56,908 bases of DNA from Prevotella sp. GTDB taxonomy: Bacteria > Bacteroidota > Bacteroidia > Bacteroidales > Bacteroidaceae. Under the pieces are notes generated by a model. That model was not told the DNA's origin. It saw only the letters and a program-made list of their open reading frames with translations, and did no database searches. Shown here piece after piece: positions 36,839 through 45,763 of the stretch; the first letter of the stretch is position 1, and the number at the start of each line of letters is the position of its first letter. The stretch lies in assembly GCA_017467535.1 (NCBI GenBank), contig JAFUST010000074.1:1-56908 (forward strand). Direction: 5' to 3'. The translations under genes and the position numbers were made by a program.

Positions 36839-37897
36839 TTACAGTAAATCGTAGACACTATAGACAACGTAGACGAGGAGCACCATACTGGCCACGAGCA
36901 GCACGGCGATAGACGCCTTCAGGGCCCGGCGGCTCTTCTGCGAGCGTTCTTCTTCCTTGGTCAGCGTGGGCTTCACCTGCTGTTCAGTGACGGGCGTCTC
37001 TATCTTCGTCTTGTTGATGAAGTCGACGGCACTCACCAGATTGGCATCATTCTCGTTGATCAGCGTGGAGTACTTGGCAAACTTCACCAGGTCGGCTGTC
37101 TGGAACAACTGGCTGAGTTCTGCCAGCGACTGTTGGTCGCCGGCCTTCATCAGGCGGTCAATGATCTCGCTGCTGGTCATCTCCATCGCACTGAAGCCAT
37201 AACGCTCCTCAATGTACTTGCGCAGCGTGTCGGTTAAGCGCGTATAATACTCCTTCGGGTCTTCAGCCGTCACCATCTTCTCGGCCTTGATTTCCTCGAT
37301 GGCCTTCATGGCCTTCTGGTGAGGCAGCAGACGCTTCACGATGCGGATGCGGGCGATGACAGGCTTGTTGTCGCGCAGCCGCAGGTAGAGATAGTAGGCC
37401 ACAGCCAGCAGCACGATCATCACCACACTCATCCAGAACGGCAGGCTCCACTCCTCCCAAAGGAAAGGGTTGTCCTGTACATCCTTCGGGCCGTAGTAGT
37501 TCTCGTAGTTGGTGGTGTCTACCTCCACGGTCAGCACCTTCAGCGCCAGTTGGTTGGTCTGATAGTCCTGGTCGTTCACCTTGACTGTCATCGGCGGCAG
37601 ATAGTAGAGCGTGTCTTCGAAAGAGGTGATGACATAGCCACGCTGATGACGCACCTGCCCATTGTCGGCTGATTCGTCAGGCAATTCAATGGCTCCCATG
37701 AACTCTACGCCAGCCGGAAAGAGAGCCTCGCGCGGAAACTCCACGTTGGCATCTTTGTCGGCAGTGGCCGTCACGGTGATCTGCACCTGCTGGCCCACGA
37801 GCATCTCTACGGCACTGAGCCATGATTCAACCTTTACCTGTGCCAACGTCTGTAACGAACAGACAGTCAATGATATAATGATGAGATACTTCTTCAT
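36839..37897 (-). CDS. Bat-cluster membrane protein of unknown role
   Basis: 352 residues with a signal peptide (YLIIISLTVCSLQTLAQ), an Ig-like periplasmic domain related to the BatD N-terminus (ESWLSAVEMLVGQQVQITV), a transmembrane helix (FWMSVVMIVLLAVAYYLYL, about 162-180) and a helical cytoplasmic part. A final C-terminal helix is KASIAVLLVASMVLLVYVVY. This gene is regularly found between DUF58 and batA in Bacteroidetes moxR-bat clusters. Its function is not known. It is one base after the DUF58 stop. Confidence 0.75.
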   Translation of the reverse strand: MKKYLIIISLTVCSLQTLAQVKVESWLSAVEMLVGQQVQITVTATADKDANVEFPREALFPAGVEFMGAIELPDESADNGQVRHQRGYVITSFEDTLYYLPPMTVKVNDQDYQTNQLALKVLTVEVDTTNYENYYGPKDVQDNPFLWEEWSLPFWMSVVMIVLLAVAYYLYLRLRDNKPVIARIRIVKRLLPHQKAMKAIEEIKAEKMVTAEDPKEYYTRLTDTLRKYIEERYGFSAMEMTSSEIIDRLMKAGDQQSLAELSQLFQTADLVKFAKYSTLINENDANLVSAVDFINKTKIETPVTEQQVKPTLTKEEERSQKSRRALKASIAVLLVASMVLLVYVVYSVYDLL

Positions 37898-38767
37898 TTA
37901 ACCACGTTGTTTAAACAATCCCATGAGGGCTTTCACGTAATCTTCGTCGGTGGCCACGCTGATGCTGTCTACGTTGCTCTTGGCGAAGGTTTCCTTCAGG
38001 TCGGCCTGACGCTTCATCCAGTAGCGGCGATACGACTCGCGCAACCGTCGGCTACTGGTGTCCACATACTGCTCGAAGCCCGTTTCAGCGTCTACCACTT
38101 TCATCAGCCCCACGTCAGGCAGGTCGCAGGCACGCTTGTCGTAAACCTGAATGGCCACCACGTCGTGCTTGCGGTTGGCGATGGTGAGTTGCTGCAGGAA
38201 GTTCTGTCGCGCGTAGAAATCGCTGAGCAGAAAGGCCGTACAACGACGCTTGCTGACGCCGGTCAGGAACTCAACAGCCTGTCCCACATCCGTCCGGCGA
38301 CTGTCGGCATGGAAGTCGAGCATCTCGCGTATGATGTAGAGGATATGCTTGCGGCCTTTCTTCGGAGGAATGTATTTCTCAATCTTGTCAGAGAAGAAGA
38401 TGACACCTATCTTGTCGTTGTTCTGAATGGCCGAGAACGCCAGCGTGGCAGCAATCTCGGTCACCATGTCACGCTTCATCTGCTTGCGCGTGCCGAAGTC
38501 GAGTGAACCACTGACGTCGACGAGCAGCATCACCGTCAGTTCGCGCTCCTCTTCAAACACTTTCACATAGGGCTTGTTGAAGCGGGCAGTCACGTTCCAG
38601 TCAATGTCGCGCACGTCATCACCGTACTGATACTCGCGCACCTCGCTGAAGGCCATACCCCTACCCTTGAAGGCCGAGTGATACTGACCTGCAAAGATAT
38701 TGGAACTAAGACCGCGCGTCTTAATCTCAATCTTCCTGACTTTCTTGATGATTTCCGATGTTTCCAT
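37898..38767 (-). CDS. DUF58 family protein of the MoxR-Bat cluster
   Basis: 289 residues, cytoplasmic. The DUF58 core is RGMAFSEVREYQYGDDVRDI followed by DWNVTARFNKPYVKVFEEER (about 36-75), with a VWA-like fold downstream (VMLLVDVSGSLDFGTRK). Family members are client or adaptor proteins of MoxR ATPases. The start overlaps the moxR stop by one base, so translation is coupled. The order moxR, DUF58, membrane gene, batA-batB-batC-batD/E is the usual one for the phylum. Confidence 0.9.
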   Translation of the reverse strand: METSEIIKKVRKIEIKTRGLSSNIFAGQYHSAFKGRGMAFSEVREYQYGDDVRDIDWNVTARFNKPYVKVFEEERELTVMLLVDVSGSLDFGTRKQMKRDMVTEIAATLAFSAIQNNDKIGVIFFSDKIEKYIPPKKGRKHILYIIREMLDFHADSRRTDVGQAVEFLTGVSKRRCTAFLLSDFYARQNFLQQLTIANRKHDVVAIQVYDKRACDLPDVGLMKVVDAETGFEQYVDTSSRRLRESYRRYWMKRQADLKETFAKSNVDSISVATDEDYVKALMGLFKQRG

Positions 38768-39762
38768 CAGGGCACTTCGACCTTATTGATAATCTTCGAA
38801 ACAATCTCCTCGCTGCTGATGTTGGAGGCCTCGGCCTCGTAGGTCAGGCCGATGCGGTGACGCAGCACGTCGTGAGCCACGGCACGCACATCCTCGGGCA
38901 CCACGTAGCCGCGACGCTTGATGAACGCATAGGCACGGGCAGCCTTGGCCAGGTTGATAGAGGCACGGGGCGAACCGCCGAACGAAATCAGGTCCTTCAT
39001 CTCCTTCAGGCCGTAGCGGTCGGGATAGCGCGTGGCAAAGACGATGTCGGCAATGTACTGCTCAATCTTCTCGTCGATATACACCTCGCGCACTACTTCG
39101 CGAGCCTTCAGTATCTCCTCGGCAGTCGTCACAGGCGTTACCTTGGGCAGGCCACCGCCAATGTTCTCACGGATGATTTTCTTCTCCTCTTCCAGCGAGG
39201 GATAGTCGATGATGACCTTCAGCATGAAGCGGTCCACCTGGGCTTCCGGAAGCGGATAGGTGCCTTCCTGCTCAATGGGGTTCTGGGTGGCCATCACGAG
39301 GAAAGGACTGGGCAGGTCAAAAGTTTCGCTGCCGATGGTCACCTGCTTCTCCTGCATGGCCTCCAGCAGGGCACTCTGCACCTTTGCCGGAGCACGGTTG
39401 ATTTCGTCGGCCAGCACGAAGTTGGCAAACACGGGGCCTTTCTTCGTCAGGAAACGCTCGTCTTTCTGCGAATAGATCATCGTACCTGTCACGTCGGCAG
39501 GCAGCAGGTCGGGAGTGAACTGGATGCGGCTGTACTGGGCATCAATCAGTTGCGAGAGGGTCTTGATGGCCAGCGTCTTAGCCAGGCCGGGCACGCCCTC
39601 AAGAAGAATGTTGCCATCGCTGAGCAAGCCGATAAGCAACGAATCCACCAGATGTTTCTGACCGACGATAACGCGGTCCATGCCAGTCACCAGATTGGTG
39701 ACGAAGGCACTTTGCTGTTCAATCCGTATGTTTAGTTCGCGGATATCAATATTTTCTGCCAT
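38767..39762 (-). CDS. MoxR-family AAA+ ATPase
   Basis: 331 residues. Walker A LLEGVPGLAKTLAIK (about residues 53-67), Walker B FVLADEINRAPAKVQSALLE, sensor 1 MATQNPIEQEG and the lid GGSPRASINLAKAARAYAFI are all visible. MoxR ATPases act as chaperones that activate VWA partners, here most likely DUF58, BatA and BatB, which follow in the same operon. The gene lies 16 bases after the HU-LysM gene. Confidence 0.93.
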   Translation of the reverse strand: MAENIDIRELNIRIEQQSAFVTNLVTGMDRVIVGQKHLVDSLLIGLLSDGNILLEGVPGLAKTLAIKTLSQLIDAQYSRIQFTPDLLPADVTGTMIYSQKDERFLTKKGPVFANFVLADEINRAPAKVQSALLEAMQEKQVTIGSETFDLPSPFLVMATQNPIEQEGTYPLPEAQVDRFMLKVIIDYPSLEEEKKIIRENIGGGLPKVTPVTTAEEILKAREVVREVYIDEKIEQYIADIVFATRYPDRYGLKEMKDLISFGGSPRASINLAKAARAYAFIKRRGYVVPEDVRAVAHDVLRHRIGLTYEAEASNISSEEIVSKIINKVEVP

Positions 39763-39778
39763 AATGAGTTATGTTGGT

Positions 39779-40933
39779 TTAGTTATATTTTTCCTTCAGT
39801 TTCTTCTTGCTCATCAATTTGGGAATCTTAATCTTCTGACCGGCGGTGAGCACATCGGTGGCTTTCATGCCGTTGTAGACCTCCACGTAGCACTCCATGT
39901 CAGGGCCGAGGACACGACGGCTCAGATGGCCGAGTGTCTCACCTTCCCGGGCTGGCTCTTCGCGGTCAAGGCCTACGATGCCGTAGAAGCCCAAGCGGAT
40001 GCGTTTGTCCATGGCGTCGTATTTCTGCCAGTCAGCGGGCTGTGAGGCAGGCTGCTGGGGAGCGGCGGCAGGCTGCTTGGCTGTGGGCTGCGGTGAAGCG
40101 GGTGCGGGCTGATCAGCGACAGCGGGCTCGGGCGTCCCAGTGGCATCTCGGGGCAGCGTGTCGGCGGGAGCGACGGCGACCGTGTCGACGGAGGCCTCTT
40201 GCGGCCGTACAGGGACCTCCAACGGGGTCTTTTGGGCTCCAAGCCAATATCCGGCACCAAAAGAAAGGCCGCAAGCCACCAGGGCTGCCAACAGCCAAGG
40301 CCACCAGGGCGCGGTCCTTGCAGGAGCGACGGGTTCGGATATCGGAACCGAGATCGGCTCCGACGCGGGTTCCCCCGGCTCTGGTTGTTCGGGCTCCGGC
40401 TCAAGTTGTGCGGGCTCCGGATCAGGGGCTATATCCGACTCGGGCTCCATTTCAAGTTCGGGCTCTATCTCGGAGTCTGGCTCTACCGCGGGCTCGGGCT
40501 TCACTTCGGGCTCTGGCTCTATCTGAGGCTCTGGTTCTTCGGGCTGCTCTTCCGGTTCTTCAGGCTCGACAGGTGCGTTCTGATCATCGGGGAAGACCAC
40601 GCCTTCGTTCAGCAGAACGGTTTCGAACTGGTTGAAGGGTTTATTCACCTGGTCTTTCATCAGCGAGTCGGGGGTGAAGGTCAGTTTCTGATGACCTTCG
40701 ATGAGCACACGCTCGCCCGTGTTCACATTGACACTCTCGCGCGACTCCACATCTATAACCTTGAAGGTGCCCAGACCTTTGATTTTCACCAGGCCATCGG
40801 CGTCGATGCCCTCCTTGATCACTTGAACGAAGTCCATCAGAAACTGCTGGGCCTCTTTCTTCGTGATGTCCCACTTGCCAGCCAGCATGTTGGCCAAGGC
40901 GTCCATGTATATTTTTTCTGACTTCTCCATCAC
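39779..40933 (-). CDS. HU-like domain fused to membrane helix and LysM
   Basis: 384 residues in four parts. Residues 1-95 are an HU/IHF-like DNA-binding fold ([20 protein letters not shown], then [19 protein letters not shown]). Residues 120-200 are a Pro/Glu repeat ([20 protein letters not shown]), followed by one transmembrane helix ([20 protein letters not shown], 210-230). A Pro/Ala-rich stretch then leads to a LysM-like domain ([20 protein letters not shown], then GQKIKIPKL, 331-372). The predicted topology has HU inside and LysM outside, so the protein could tie the nucleoid to peptidoglycan; this is inference. Its start overlaps the separate HU gene by four bases. Confidence 0.85.
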   Translation of the reverse strand: MMEKSEKIYMDALANMLAGKWDITKKEAQQFLMDFVQVIKEGIDADGLVKIKGLGTFKVIDVESRESVNVNTGERVLIEGHQKLTFTPDSLMKDQVNKPFNQFETVLLNEGVVFPDDQNAPVEPEEPEEQPEEPEPQIEPEPEVKPEPAVEPDSEIEPELEMEPESDIAPDPEPAQLEPEPEQPEPGEPASEPISVPISEPVAPARTAPWWPWLLAALVACGLSFGAGYWLGAQKTPLEVPVRPQEASVDTVAVAPADTLPRDATGTPEPAVADQPAPASPQPTAKQPAAAPQQPASQPADWQKYDAMDKRIRLGFYGIVGLDREEPAREGETLGHLSRRVLGPDMECYVEVYNGMKATDVLTAGQKIKIPKLMSKKKLKEKYN

Positions 40934-41217
40934 TCGTTACCTTTGTTTTTAATTGAGTCTTTCCAGGCGGGATGCGGCTTGAAGGTGAGAGTCAGTTTAG
41001 GCGGAACGAGCATACGCTGCCCAGTGCCGGGGTTGACCATGATGCGCTCCATCTTCTTTCTCAGTTCAAAGGTGCCAAAGTTGGTCATCTGGATGTCGCT
41101 GCCCTCAATGAAGCATTCGCTTATGGCGCCAATCATCTCGGTGGTCATCTTCTGCACCCGGGTGGTCTTCAGCCCGGTTCGTTGAGCCAGTGCGCTGATA
41201 AACTCCTTGTTGTTCAT
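40930..41217 (-). CDS. HU-family DNA-binding protein
   Basis: 95 residues with the HU/IHF layout: N-terminal helices ([20 protein letters not shown]), the beta-arm [20 protein letters not shown] and the conserved [11 protein letters not shown] end. The basic arm should bend DNA. It lies between rimO (15-base gap) and the HU-TM-LysM gene (overlap of four bases), suggesting the two HU proteins are made together and may pair. Confidence 0.9.
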   Translation of the reverse strand: MNNKEFISALAQRTGLKTTRVQKMTTEMIGAISECFIEGSDIQMTNFGTFELRKKMERIMVNPGTGQRMLVPPKLTLTFKPHPAWKDSIKNKGNE

Positions 41218-41232
41218 TCTTTATTCCTTATT

Positions 41233-42528
41233 TTATATGATTTCTCCGTATAAGTCAAACTCTTCAGCGTCGATGATACGCACGTCGTAGAACTGGCCAG
41301 TATTGAGTGGTCCCTGGCTCAGCGGAACGAGCACCTCGGGGTCTACCTCGGGCGAGCAGAACTCGGTGCGACCAATGTAGTAGTCACCTTCGGTGCGGTC
41401 GATGATGATCCTCAGGGGCTGTCCGATTTTAGCGGCCTCAATCTCGGCGCTGATGTTCTGCTGCACGCGCATCAGTCGGTCCAGTCGCCGTTGCTTCACC
41501 TCCTCCGGCACGTCATCCTCGTAGTGTTCGGCCGAGTAGGTGCCATCCTCCTCGCTGTAGGCAAAAGCGCCCATGCGCTCAAAGCGTGCCCATTTCACAA
41601 AGTCTACGAGTTCCTCGAAGTCCTTGTCGGTCTCGCCCGGGAAGCCCACCATCAGCGTCGTGCGCAGATGGATGCCGGGCACCTCGCGACGCAGGCGCTC
41701 GATAAGTTCGATAGTTTCCTGCTTACTGGTGTTGCGGCGCATGCGGTTGAGCATGTGGTCGCTGATGTGTTGCAGGGCTATGTCGAGGTAGCGGCACACA
41801 TTGGGTTTCTCACGCATCACCTGCAACAGTTCCCAGGGGAAATGCGTGGGATAGGCGTAGTGCAGGCGAATCCACTCCACGCCTTCGATGTCGGCCATCC
41901 GGCTGATGAGTTCGGCTATACGCTGCTCTCCGTAGAGGTCTACACCGTAGTAGGTCAGTTCCTGGGCAATGACCTGAAACTCCTTCACGCCCCGCTTGAC
42001 CAGCGCACGCACCTCGCTGAGGATATCCTCCATCGGACGGCTCTGGTGGTGGCCGGTGATAAGCGGGATGGCGCAGTAGGCGCAGTGGCGGTCGCAGCCT
42101 TCGCTGATTTTCAAGTAGGCGTAGTGGCTGGGGGTGGTCAGGTGGCGTGGGGTCTCTAGATGGGCTAGACCATCCAGATCCTCCAGTAACTGCCGATAGT
42201 TGAACTTGCCATACCAGCCGTCCACTTCGGGTATTTCGGTCTCGAGGTCAGCCAGATAGCGTTCCGAGAGACAGCCCATCACATAGACGCGCTCCAACAG
42301 TCCCTGCTGCTTACGCTCCACAAACTCCAGGATGGTGTTGATGCTCTCCTCCTTGGCATCGGCGATGAAGCCGCAGGTATTGATCACCGCGATTTCGCCC
42401 TCGGGCTCCTCGCTGTCGTGGGTCACGCGGTAGCCGTGGGCCTCGAAAAGTCCCATCAGTGTCTCCGAATCGACCAGATTCTTCGAGCAGCCCAGTGATA
42501 TGAAGTCAACCGTTTTCACAATTGTCAA
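41233..42528 (-). CDS. rimO: Ribosomal protein S12 methylthiotransferase
   Basis: 431 residues. A radical-SAM methylthiotransferase that modifies Asp of ribosomal protein S12. The UPF0004 domain opens with VDFISLGCSKNLVDSETLMG and contains the further cluster ligands INTCGFI and MGCLSER. The radical SAM motif C-x3-C-x2-C is CDRHCAYC (about residue 145). A C-terminal TRAM domain (IGQPLRIIIDRTEGDYYIGR) is present. The length is typical. It overlaps ftsY by four bases. Confidence 0.93.
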   Translation of the reverse strand: MTIVKTVDFISLGCSKNLVDSETLMGLFEAHGYRVTHDSEEPEGEIAVINTCGFIADAKEESINTILEFVERKQQGLLERVYVMGCLSERYLADLETEIPEVDGWYGKFNYRQLLEDLDGLAHLETPRHLTTPSHYAYLKISEGCDRHCAYCAIPLITGHHQSRPMEDILSEVRALVKRGVKEFQVIAQELTYYGVDLYGEQRIAELISRMADIEGVEWIRLHYAYPTHFPWELLQVMREKPNVCRYLDIALQHISDHMLNRMRRNTSKQETIELIERLRREVPGIHLRTTLMVGFPGETDKDFEELVDFVKWARFERMGAFAYSEEDGTYSAEHYEDDVPEEVKQRRLDRLMRVQQNISAEIEAAKIGQPLRIIIDRTEGDYYIGRTEFCSPEVDPEVLVPLSQGPLNTGQFYDVRIIDAEEFDLYGEII

Positions 42529-43481
42529 TTCTTAAACAGCGAGTCTACGAAGTCCTTGCGGTCAAAGAGTTGCAGGTCTTCCATTCCCTCGCCCAGTCCG
42601 ATGTATTTTACGGGCACTTTCAGTTGGTCGCTGATGCCGATGACCACGCCGCCCTTGGCCGTTCCGTCCAGTTTGGTGATGGCCAGGCTGGTAATCTGCG
42701 TGACGGCAGCGAACTGCTTGGCCTGCTCGAAAGCGTTCTGACCGGTAGAGCCGTCCAGCACGAGCATCACCTCGTCGGGAGCCTCGGGCAACACCTTCTT
42801 CATCACATCCTTTATCTTCTTCAGTTCGTTCATCAGTCCCACCTTGTTGTGCAGTCGGCCTGCTGTGTCGATCAGCACCACGTCGGCACCGTTGGCCTTG
42901 GCGCTCTGCAATGTATCGAAGGCCACACTGGCCGGGTCGCTGCCCATCTGCTGCTTCACCACGGGCACGCCCACACGCTCACCCCAGATGCACAGTTGCT
43001 CTACGGCTGCGGCGCGGAAGGTATCGGCAGCGCCCAGGTATACCTTCTTGCCTGCCTGCCGGAACTGCCAGGCCAGTTTGCCGATGGTTGTCGTCTTGCC
43101 CACGCCGTTGACACCTACGACCAGAATGACATAGGGCCTGTGGTCCGTAGGCAGATCCCACTGCGCGTTGTCCTCCGTATTGTTCTCGGCCAGCAGTGCG
43201 GCTATCTCCTCGCGCAGTATACCGTTCAGTTCACTGGTCGACACGTACTTGTCGCGTGCCACGCGCTGCTCTATGCGCTCGATGATTTTCAGTGTCGTGT
43301 CCACCCCCACGTCGCTGGTGATCAGCACCTCTTCCAGGTTGTCCAGAACATCGTCGTCCACCTTCGACTTGCCGGCGATGGCGCGAGCCAGTTTGTCAAA
43401 CACCGAAGTCTTGGTCTTCTCCAGACCCTTGTCCAGCGTCTCTTCCTTTTTCTTCTTGCTGAAAATGTCAAACAATCCCAT
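42525..43481 (-). CDS. ftsY: Signal recognition particle receptor
   Basis: 318 residues from the ATG at 43481 (MGLFDIFSKKKKEETLDKGL). The longer frame to 43538 would include the promoter, so I reject it. The SRP-type GTPase is clear: N-domain, then G1 VVGVNGVGKTTTIGK (about residues 121-135), ADTFRAAAVEQL, DTAGRLHNK and TKLDGTAKGG. The acidic A-domain of E. coli FtsY is missing, as in many Bacteroidetes. It is the first gene of the long minus-strand operon and has a consensus promoter 31 bases upstream. Confidence 0.94.
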   Translation of the reverse strand: MGLFDIFSKKKKEETLDKGLEKTKTSVFDKLARAIAGKSKVDDDVLDNLEEVLITSDVGVDTTLKIIERIEQRVARDKYVSTSELNGILREEIAALLAENNTEDNAQWDLPTDHRPYVILVVGVNGVGKTTTIGKLAWQFRQAGKKVYLGAADTFRAAAVEQLCIWGERVGVPVVKQQMGSDPASVAFDTLQSAKANGADVVLIDTAGRLHNKVGLMNELKKIKDVMKKVLPEAPDEVMLVLDGSTGQNAFEQAKQFAAVTQITSLAITKLDGTAKGGVVIGISDQLKVPVKYIGLGEGMEDLQLFDRKDFVDSLFKN

Positions 43482-43511
43482 ATCGAATACGTACTCTTTA
43501 TTATACGTGTG

Positions 43512-43543
43512 CAAAGTTACAAAAAAAAAACGACACATCCAAA
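43512..43543 (-). promoter_or_regulatory. ftsY-rimO-bat operon promoter
   Basis: On the minus strand TTTG (43543-43540), a 20-base spacer and TAACTTTG (43519-43512) match the consensus exactly. The ftsY ATG follows 31 bases downstream. Confidence 0.8.
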
Positions 43544-43636
43544 AAACGCACCCCGATTTTGCCCGCTTTTTTGCATTACTTGACTTTTGTTATCTCTACT
43601 TTACTGACAGGCTGCCTCTCCCCTCTTCCGCGAACA

Positions 43637-43770
43637 GGCGAACGAACGAACAGTTGAATAGTTTTTGTTAACTGAATACGCTTTTAATATTATATTACAT
43701 ATATTAAAATATATATAATATAAGCTCTTCTTGCACTCGCACAAAATAACTGTTCAACTGTTCGTTCGCC
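43637..43770. repeat. Inverted repeat with AT-rich palindrome
   Basis: The arms GGCGAACGAACGAACAGTTG (from 43637, on to about 43663) and AACTGTTCAACTGTTCG (from 43748 to about 43770) are inverted copies. Between them is a near-perfect AT palindrome (43690-43723, 16-base arms with one mismatch). After the right arm comes TCTACACCTTCGAAAA, similar to the tract after the palindrome at 25259-25296. Apart from this and the rpsP terminator, the 43540-43857 gap holds only the ftsY promoter. Confidence 0.85.
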
Positions 43771-43799
43771 CATTGTCTCTACACCTTCGAAAACGACGA

Positions 43800-43830
43800 C
43801 AAGGCACCTCCGTTGATTGGAAATGCCTTG
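43800..43830 (-). terminator. rpsP terminator
   Basis: On the minus strand CAAGGCATTTCC and GGAGGTGCCTTG form a stem of about 10 pairs around AATCAAC, followed by TCGTCGTTTTCG. It lies 27 bases after the rpsP stop. Confidence 0.6.
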
Positions 43831-43857
43831 CCAGTGTAATAGTGATTACGTTTCGAC

Positions 43858-44394
43858 TTAAGCCTCTGCGGGAGCCTCTTCGGCGGCAGCAGCCTCCTCG
43901 ACGGGAGCCTCTGCTGCAGCGGCTTCTGCTGCTGCAGCGGCCTTCTTCTCAGCCACCTTCTTAGCAATAGCCTCGTTCACCTTCTTCTCCTCGGCCAGAG
44001 CCTTGGCTTCAGCGTCCTTCTTGGCTTTTGCCACCTCGGCAGCCACCTTCTCCAGGCCCTTCTGCTTGTCGGCCTTCCATGCATCGAACTTCTTCTGAGC
44101 GGTCTCCTCGTCGAACGCGCCCTTCTTCACACCACCACGCAGGTGCTTCATCAGGTACACGCCTTCGCGGCTCAAGATGTTACGCACGGTGTCAGTGGGC
44201 TGTGCGTCTACTTCTACCCAGTACAGTGCACGGTCGAAATTCAAGTCTACCGTGGCGGGATTGGTGTTGGGGTTGTAAGAACCAATCTTCTCAGTGAAAC
44301 GACCATCACGTGGTGCACGAGCGTCGGCGATGACGATGCTGTAGAAAGCATAACTCTTACGTCCACCGCGCTGCAGTCTGATTTTTGTTGCCAT
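43858..44394 (-). CDS. rpsP: 30S ribosomal protein S16 with long Ala/Lys/Glu tail
   Basis: 178 residues. The first 80 residues are a normal S16 ([40 protein letters not shown]). The remainder is a helical, charged extension rich in Ala, Glu and Lys ([40 protein letters not shown]), a feature of many Bacteroidetes S16 proteins. The gene stands alone between a consensus promoter (44487-44456) and a terminator. Confidence 0.94.
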   Translation of the reverse strand: MATKIRLQRGGRKSYAFYSIVIADARAPRDGRFTEKIGSYNPNTNPATVDLNFDRALYWVEVDAQPTDTVRNILSREGVYLMKHLRGGVKKGAFDEETAQKKFDAWKADKQKGLEKVAAEVAKAKKDAEAKALAEEKKVNEAIAKKVAEKKAAAAAEAAAAEAPVEEAAAAEEAPAEA

Positions 44395-44455
44395 GTTTTT
44401 TGTTGTTTTGTTGTTAAAAGTTGAATTTCATGCCCTCATCTCGTGAAAGCGGGCG

Positions 44456-44487
44456 CAAAATTACTGTTTTTTCGTGAAATACGCAAA
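44456..44487 (-). promoter_or_regulatory. rpsP promoter
   Basis: On the minus strand TTTG (44487-44484), a 20-base spacer and TAATTTTG (44463-44456) match the consensus exactly. The leader to the ATG is about 55 bases. Confidence 0.8.
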
Positions 44488-44527
44488 CTTTTCGTCGATT
44501 TCTTGCACGCGTTTAAATATTTTTTTG

Positions 44528-44535
44528 TAATTTTG
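44528..44535 (+). promoter_or_regulatory. -7 box of the glycosyltransferase gene
   Basis: TAATTTTG ends only eight bases before the ATG at 44544, with TTG at 44503-44505 (22-base spacer) as a possible -33. The message would have almost no leader. Confidence 0.55.
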
Positions 44536-44543
44536 TATTCGAA

Positions 44544-45437
44544 ATGAAACAATCGCTGTCGATACTCATACCAGTTTACTGCACTGACTGCCACCGTCTG
44601 GTGACCGACTTGTGCCTTCAGGCCATCCACATCAATGACCTGAAGTATGAGATCATCGTGGCCGACGACGGTTCGCCCACCCCGCAGACCGTCAACAAGA
44701 GCCGCGTAGTGGCCGACCTGCCGGGCGTGCGCTACATCGAGCGGAAGAAGAACGTGGGGCGTGCTGCCATCCGCAACTTCCTGGCCCAGGAGGCACAGTA
44801 CGAGTGGTTGCTCTTCGTCGACGGTGACATGAGCGTCACCGAGGACAAGTTTCTCTCGTCGTACCTGCACTCCGATACACAGCAAGTGGCCTACGGCGGC
44901 TACGTGGTAGGCCCGGGCAAGGAGTGGTGCCTGCGAATGAAGTACGAGCGTCAGTGCGCCCCCATGCACAGTGCTACCGAGCGCCGCAAGCGTCCCTACC
45001 AGCACTTCCACACCAGCAACTTCTTGATCCGGCGCGACTTGATGCTGCAGCACCCCTTCGACGAGCGCTTCCGCGGCTATGGCTACGAGGACGTATTCTT
45101 CGGCAAGCAACTGCGCCAGGCGGGCATCACCATCGACCATCCCGACAACCCTCTCGGCTTCCTCGACTTTGAAGAAAACGCCCGTTTCATCGACAAGACC
45201 GAAGAGAGCCTGCGCACGCTCTACACCTTCCGCGACGAACTGCGAGGCTATTCGCAGATGCTCACCGTCATCGAGGGTCTGCACCCTCGCATGCTACTCC
45301 CGCTCGTGCGTCTGTGGCACCGTTTGTTCGGCTCGCTGGAGCGGCGCAACTTGTGCGGCGAGTGCCCCAGCCTGACCATATTCAAACTCTACAAATTAGG
45401 CTATTATCTAACCCTTAAAAACCAATCTATCAAATGA
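44544..45437 (+). CDS. Family 2 glycosyltransferase
   Basis: 297 residues. A GT-A fold enzyme: SILIPVYCTDCHRLVTDLCL at the start, EIIVADDGSPTPQTVNKSR (nucleotide-sugar site), VGRAAIRNFLAQEAQ and the metal-binding FVDGDMSV (about residue 91). A C-terminal galactosyltransferase-like segment (RFRGYGYEDVFFGKQLRQAG) carries the ED motif. It is soluble, without membrane helices. The acceptor is unknown; lipid-linked or surface glycans are likely. It overlaps rhaM by four bases, which might hint at rhamnose-containing glycans. Confidence 0.88.
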   Translation: MKQSLSILIPVYCTDCHRLVTDLCLQAIHINDLKYEIIVADDGSPTPQTVNKSRVVADLPGVRYIERKKNVGRAAIRNFLAQEAQYEWLLFVDGDMSVTEDKFLSSYLHSDTQQVAYGGYVVGPGKEWCLRMKYERQCAPMHSATERRKRPYQHFHTSNFLIRRDLMLQHPFDERFRGYGYEDVFFGKQLRQAGITIDHPDNPLGFLDFEENARFIDKTEESLRTLYTFRDELRGYSQMLTVIEGLHPRMLLPLVRLWHRLFGSLERRNLCGECPSLTIFKLYKLGYYLTLKNQSIK

Positions 45438-45754
45438 TTAAGAGATTTGCATTCAAGATGTTCCTCAAGCCCGGATTCGAGGAAGAGTATCAGAAACGCC
45501 ATGCTGCAATCTGGCCCGAGCTAGTCAAGATGATCAAGGAGCAGGGAGTAAAGAACTACAGCATCTATTGGGACCGCGACACCAACATCCTCTTCGCTTA
45601 TCAGGAGTGCACCAAGGAGGGTAACTCGCAGGATACGGAGAACGTAGACCCGATTACGCAGCGCTGGTGGGACATGATGGCTGACATCATGGAGGCCAAC
45701 CCCGACAATTCGCCCGTAACGATTCCCCTGCCCGAGGTGTTCCATCTCGACTAA
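45434..45754 (+). CDS. rhaM: L-rhamnose mutarotase
   Basis: 106 residues of the RhaM family, which interconverts the anomers of L-rhamnose. Hallmarks are MFLKPGFEEEYQKRHAAIWP, with the catalytic His, and the aromatic site NYSIYWDRDTNILFAY; the C-terminus TQRWWDMMADIM is also typical. No other rhamnose catabolism gene is in the window. It is translationally coupled to the glycosyltransferase through ATGA. Confidence 0.93.
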   Translation: MIKRFAFKMFLKPGFEEEYQKRHAAIWPELVKMIKEQGVKNYSIYWDRDTNILFAYQECTKEGNSQDTENVDPITQRWWDMMADIMEANPDNSPVTIPLPEVFHLD

Positions 45755-45763
45755 GGCGGCGCC

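Noticed and set aside
43501-43538. Upstream ftsY start giving 19 extra residues
   Set aside because: The extra codons cover the -7 box and transcription start; the ATG at 43481 gives the usual GLFDIFSKKKK beginning.
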